A stretch of 64,000 bases of DNA from Trileptium ribeirensis. Its lineage: Eukaryota > Nematoda > Enoplea > Enoplida > Thoracostomopsidae. Numbering within the stretch: the stretch's first letter is position 1; each line of letters opens with the position of its first letter. The notes beneath the pieces were generated by a model. It saw nothing but the letters and a program-made list of their open reading frames with translations, had not been told where the DNA came from and did not search any database. Below, in pieces: positions 59,539-64,000 of the stretch. Where the stretch lies: contig JASANE010020378.1 in the NCBI GenBank assembly GCA_030248225.1, positions 1 to 64,000 on the forward strand, given 5' to 3'. Position numbers and translations under genes: made by a program.

Positions 59539-61445
59539 GTAAGTCGGTCAACTTTTATTCACATTTAAGTATTACTGTGGCCTTCTCCTTCTTGCATATT
59601 TAACCTGACGGGGACTGATTCGGATTCAGGGCGCCTGGTTTTGCCAGATGGGTTGAAATGGTGAGCACGGGCACTACTAATTTCTCTGAAATTCGAAAAT
59701 TGTCAAATATCATTATATATTATATTATCGTAACACACTAAAATAAGTCGCGATAGAGTAATTAACGTTAAAAAGAGGTTTTCATCAAAATTTTTTACGT
59801 TATTTAACCCAATTTTTAGCGTCATACTTTGTTTTTTTGAGGTTTTGTCAGTATTATAGCCTCTCCACAAAGAAGGCACCGGATTTCCGAGCTCCCTAGG
59901 ATAATAACGCCCACACCCCACCCAGGTGATGTCCCTCCCACGATAAATTTTGGCTTCCCCAGGGCAGCCCCGGCACCCCGAAGCATTTTGAGATGACTCC
60001 AAAAGTGATCGTCCAAGCAAAATACGGTTACAACAAAATTCAGTACTACTCTTTATATTTTGACTATGACAAAATCCTAAATAAAATGAAGTCGGCCTGC
60101 TGAAATACGCATTTGCATAAACAATAACTATGCAACAAAAACATCGATATATAATGTGTAAATACATTAAACACACGAAAAAATGCAATTATAAAAAGCT
60201 CAGTGACCACTGGGTATGGTTTCCTCCCAGAAAACCTGAGCAAAATTTCTCAAAGGATTTTCAGTCCTCCCATGTTGGAACTATAGCCCTCAGCTAAAAG
60301 CCCCCTGGTAAAATTTTGGTCCTGTGGAGAGGGCATGTGTTTTTTTACGTCAGCATATATGTTTTGTGGGAAGCACAAAATTAATAGAGAGCAGCCTGCA
60401 CATAGCTATCTTTTGCCCATCCTAATCATACCTATTACGGGGCATCAAGCCAGTGATCACAAATTTTTTCCAAGCGGTACGAAGGGGGTGCCTTTTGCCA
60501 TGAGGAACTGAATATTTTAGAAAAATGTCAGCTTCCACAATTTGAAAAGCACAGATACTGTCTCAACAAAGTCTCTACCGGTTTGATTTTTAAACTTACT
60601 ATAGGTTTTTCCTTATTACATCCTATTAGCTATTTGGCAGTTAACGAAACTGGCATATTATGTAAACTGTTGCTTTTCTGGAACAATAAAAATCTCAACG
60701 TGGCAAGTCAAAATGACTAAGTACAACGCTAGAAAATGAAAACATTTCAAAACCTGAGTATTGTTACAATAACTTGTTTGTGTTTGCAGTGTCGCTGGAA
60801 TTTTCGTTTTTAAATTCTGCTATAATTGTGCTTGTGGTTTGTGCTTCATTTTCAAATTCTGCTATAAAATAGGGTTGTGTTTCATTTTCTCAAAGAAAAC
60901 TGCTAGGACGTGTGGATGGTTTCATTAACTATTCCTACATAATGTTTTAGTTTATTTGTACTGCGTTTACTAACGTTGTGTTGAAACTCTAGTAGTGCGT
61001 TTTGTATCGGCTCCTTCCTCGTATGCCTAAAAATGTTCAACCTCTTTGAATTTTGAGCTCAAATTTAGAGCATTTGACCGTACTTTTATGATTCATATGT
61101 GTTTCACACATGGACTATATTTCTGTTTGTCTTGTTGTAGTATTCTGAAACCAAACCGAAAATCGAGTCATTCGAGAAACGAAGGCTTTTTGTAGGTAGT
61201 AAACATGAGTTAGTATTTTAATAAATTGTGCGTTTGCAGTTTTTCTAATAAATTATGCATTCGGTTAACCTACTTGAGGGTTTCGTAGTAGTTGAGCAAA
61301 TCTCTGTTCTGCTTCCCGTGGTAAAAACCAAATGCTTACTACCTAATATTTCGTTTATATACCCGCACCGACATATATTGCATTTGTCTTCAAGCGTACG
61401 TACATCGTAGTCAACGATATATTTACAATGCTTGCTGTTTTTCAG
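59539..61445. other. TCAB1 intron 4
   Basis: A GC-richer repeat-like patch at 59830-60010 and another at 60190-60345 look like old transposon fragments; neither has clear ends. A minus frame of 161 codons at 59703-60188 crosses the first patch and has no known motif. TTTGAATTTTGAGCTCAAAT near 61046 resembles the MITE palindrome at 62663. Confidence 0.45.
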
Positions 61446-61541
61446 ATAAGAAAATGAATCATCAGTCGGGAATTATTTCGTGTATTGCAACTTCTCCAAT
61501 GTGGCCATCGGTTTTTGCCGCTGGGTCTTATAATAAAACAG
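61446..61541 (+). CDS. WRAP53: TCAB1/WRAP53 exon 5 (WD40 blade)
   Basis: The acceptor TGTTTTTCAG precedes 61446 and the donor GTATTA follows 61541. The 96-nt exon enters and leaves in phase 1. It encodes DKKMNHQSGIISCIATSP, then FAAGSYNKT. QSGIISCIAxSP followed by xAxGSY is diagnostic for TCAB1 (family: kkQGQSGIISCIAFSPxxpxlyAcGSYgrslglY). Confidence 0.95.
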
Positions 61542-62279
61542 GTATTATGTTTAATAAACAGATAAAATTCACGGCAAATTTGTTGAAGCGGAGCTAGCGT
61601 TGAGACTGGAGTTTCCGATTCCGTTTGCCAACGAAGACATTTTGCCTTTGTCACGCATAACTCAACTTTGGCAGAGGTTTTGCGGGGGCTTTCTGTTATA
61701 TTAGAAATGTACCGCGGTCGATGCATTACTACAAATCCGACGCAAACTAAATATATTCCAAAAATGAGTTCCTCCGCCAACGGAAATCTCGCCTAACCGG
61801 ATATCAGTAGCGGCTTTCTTGATACTTGTGCTTAGAGTTATCGGATCAAAAACATTAAATACAATGGTCTCATTTATGAATACAGTGGTGTCATCTATAG
61901 CTACAACCTTGCTATATAGCACTTTTGTTTGGCGCAGCCGTTTGCCAGTAATTAGCTTACGGTTATAAAATAGCCCGAAAAGCAGTTTTTAATTTTGAAT
62001 ACATGAGTTTCGTACTTGTTGACGATGAACGATGGGCTTGTTAAACGGAGCGAGCGGAGTGTCTACTAAATGCGAAAAAGCTCCAAAGAATGAAAGTTTG
62101 CATTAAGGCGAAAAGCTTGCAAATTGCTCACCCAGATGTACGACTTTGCTGACGTCGACTGTTTTGTGGGATCATTCCTTGGGCCACTGTGGGCTCGAAT
62201 ATCGTTTGGCGCACTTTGCCAGAAGTAGCAATTCTTAAAATTTCGTCGTTCAAATTACAGGTCATCAAGAATTATCAGT
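61542..62279. other. TCAB1 intron 5, first part
   Basis: Nothing was recognised in this stretch. Confidence 0.5.
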
Positions 62280-62284
62280 AAAGG

Positions 62285-62490
62285 TTTCCTGGTAGGCTGA
62301 ATACGATGGTTTGGTTATCTAAACTAGATCATGAGTATTGTATGCCTTTCAGACGTTTTCATTCGGTTTAGGGTCAATGAACCCGATTTCGAGAAAATAG
62401 TCGGTATGCAATGATTTGGTACATGCCATCTAAAATAGTATATATTTTTCGGTATGCTGAATACAATGATTTGGTTATCTAGAGTCCAGA
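62285..62490. repeat. Direct repeat, about 160-bp spacing
   Basis: GCTGAATACGATGGTTTGGT near 62296 recurs as GCTGAATACAATGATTTGGT near 62456, each followed by TATCTA. A shorter related word (ATGCAATGATTTGGTACATG) lies between them near 62406. Confidence 0.7.
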
Positions 62491-62650
62491 AACTATATTT
62501 GCTAGTAGAAATCGAGACTTCAGAATATGATACATCCTAGAAATAGCTAGAATATGACTACTGCATATGCACCTGCAGCAGAAATCATTGTGTTGTGTTT
62601 CCGAGCAGGATGGAGGCGTAAACTTGGGGCGGACTAGTGACAGTATTCGA

Positions 62651-62886
62651 AAGGTGTGTTCACACCTTCAAATTTTGAGCTCAAAATTTGAAGGTGATTT
62701 TTAAAGGAAAATTGTGATGTTTCAAAATTTGAGGTCAAACTTTTTCAGGTAATACCTCTCGTCGATCACTGGCTACCGGGATTTCTTGAAAAGTTTGAAC
62801 GGTGTTCACACGTTCAAACTTACCAAAAACGCAAAAAAGATGCTTTCAAATTTTGATCAAAAGGTTTGAGCGTGTGAACACGGATT
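62651..62886. mobile_element. Small foldback element with a 34-bp perfect palindrome
   Basis: The left end (AAGGTGTGTTCACACC) and the reverse complement of the right end (AATCCGTGTTCACACGCTCA) are similar, and a third GGTGTTCACACGTTCAAAC word lies inside. Positions 62663-62696 form an exact 34-base palindrome (CACCTTCAAATTTTGAG and its complement). It resembles the element at 18757-19070. Confidence 0.65.
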
Positions 62887-63276
62887 AAGTAAACAGTTTT
62901 ACAGAACGACCAAAAATTTAAAGTTTTATTTTAAAATCCTACTGCATAATATATGATTTTGTTTGGTTTCTTAAGTAGCCAGCATCGGGTAATATTCATC
63001 ATTGTCTGTAACCCTGGTGCTGTTTTACTGAAACATGTGTGTTTCTAAATATCCAGTATTGTTCGTGGTATACAACTGATGCAAGTATTGAGGGTTACGT
63101 TTTTGTTAACATAAAAATATGCCGGATTTTTAGTAAATTATATTTCAAGTTGAGTCTCCTAAAAGACTTTAGGGTATTTGACTTTATCGGAACCAAACGT
63201 AACGGTTCGCTTCCTTTAAGGATTCTGCGATATACCCGTCGTTGATAAAAATCATAAATCTTCCGTTGTGTTTCAG

Positions 63277-63395
63277 TTGGACTATATATGGACGGTCATA
63301 GGGATATTCAATGTCTTATGGAAGGTCATCGTGGTGGCGTAACCCATATTACATTTTCACCGGATGGTAATTATTTGTTCTCAGCAGCTCGAAAG
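63277..63395 (+). CDS. WRAP53: TCAB1/WRAP53 exon 6 (WD40 blade)
   Basis: The acceptor CGTTGTGTTTCAG precedes 63277 and the donor GTTGGT follows 63395. The 119-nt exon enters in phase 1 and leaves in phase 0. It encodes (V)GLYMDGHRDIQCLMEGHRG, overlapping GHRGGVTHITFSPDGNYLF, then SAARK. The family continues GxxGGiTHlcFhPDGnxffSgaRKDaelLcWDlR, so the next exon should start with Asp and carry the WD dipeptide. It lies beyond the window, with the remaining blades. Exons 1-6 total 720 coding bases over 15.9 kb. Confidence 0.96.
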
Positions 63396-64000
63396 GTTGG
63401 TTTTCTCTGAAAATTCTGATGTACATGTGAACTTCCGTCTAAGAAATATGTGGAAATAGATGTTCTATTAATTATTTGAAGTCGGAAAATGCGAACTGTT
63501 TACATAGCAATATGAAGGAACAGTCTAAAAAGAACAGTGTGCAATTGTATTGTGGAATCTGGAATTGTAAAGCAATATATCTCAATCCTGACGAGTACAC
63601 TGTAAAGAGTAATCCGTGCCATCAGATCAATTTTTGATTGCATTTGAAAGCTTTACTCAGAATATTCATTTTTGAGTTAGTTCTGTCTTGAAATAGATCA
63701 AACCAGATAATTTTAACTATATACTATTGTGGGAAACGAAACAAAATTTTATGTAATTCCCACATAGGGGTTCTAAACTGTAAAATTTCATTGCTAAACC
63801 TGATGTTGTCCCCAGCTCAAAGCCCACCACCCGCCGCCGCTCCGTTTTGATGCTGTGGAAATGCTAGAGTTGCACACCTAGTTTTGTCTTTGTGCTGCTT
63901 TATCAATTCCTCCTATATTAAAAAAACAACACACTTGAAAGCTTTTTCGTTCGGCGATTTGGGGTCCTCCAGCATTTTAGATTATAATTCTTGCCAGGTC
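63396..64000. other. TCAB1 intron 6, continues past the window
   Basis: Nothing was recognised; the next exon was not seen before the window ends. Confidence 0.6.

Noticed and set aside
59703..60188. 161-codon minus-strand frame in TCAB1 intron 4
   Set aside because: It crosses a GC-rich repeat-like patch and shows no recognisable domain.

Overview
The window is nuclear DNA of an animal. It carries spliced protein-coding exons with GT/AG borders, long AT-rich introns, a satellite array and several kinds of eukaryotic transposable element. No bacterial operon, rRNA or CRISPR signal was seen. The two recognisable genes (dystrobrevin and the telomerase Cajal-body protein TCAB1/WRAP53) exist only in metazoans as a pair. 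The AT-rich, repeat-dense, intron-heavy layout suggests an invertebrate; a flatworm or another lophotrochozoan is plausible, but the sequence read alone does not settle this.

Layout. (1) 1-5.6 kb: a GC-richer, repeat-like block unlike the rest, with simple repeats, hairpins and a tRNA-like relic. (2) 5.6-11.6 kb: AT-rich DNA with no gene recognised. (3) 11.67-17.97 kb: a satellite of about 135 bp per unit, roughly 46 units, with higher-order structure. (4) 18.1-23.1 kb, minus strand: three consecutive exons of a dystrobrevin gene (end of the EF-hand-like region, ZZ zinc finger, and the start of the linker after it), whose splice phases agree. (5) 28.15-43.26 kb: a very large diverged inverted repeat, arms about 7.9 and 6.2 kb around a spacer of about 1 kb; the left arm holds one possible coding exon that is decayed in the right arm. 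(6) 43.37-44.6 kb, minus strand: the 5' part of a CR1-like LINE with a PHD-type ORF1. (7) 45.6-63.4 kb, plus strand: six exons of TCAB1/WRAP53, running past the window end. Its introns and 5' flank contain two opposite hAT-type elements around exon 1, a hAT fragment with a BED zinc finger, a decayed RNase-H-bearing LINE, and foldback MITEs.

The two genes are divergent: dystrobrevin reads leftward and TCAB1 rightward, with the giant inverted repeat between their recognised parts. Dystrobrevin is a cytoplasmic component of the dystrophin-associated complex; TCAB1 is a nuclear WD40 protein that delivers telomerase and scaRNAs to Cajal bodies. No functional link between them is implied. The N-terminal dystrobrevin exons, its C-terminal exons, one expected TCAB1 WD40 exon and the TCAB1 C-terminus were not found. 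Everything was read by eye, so percentages and database matches are not given.
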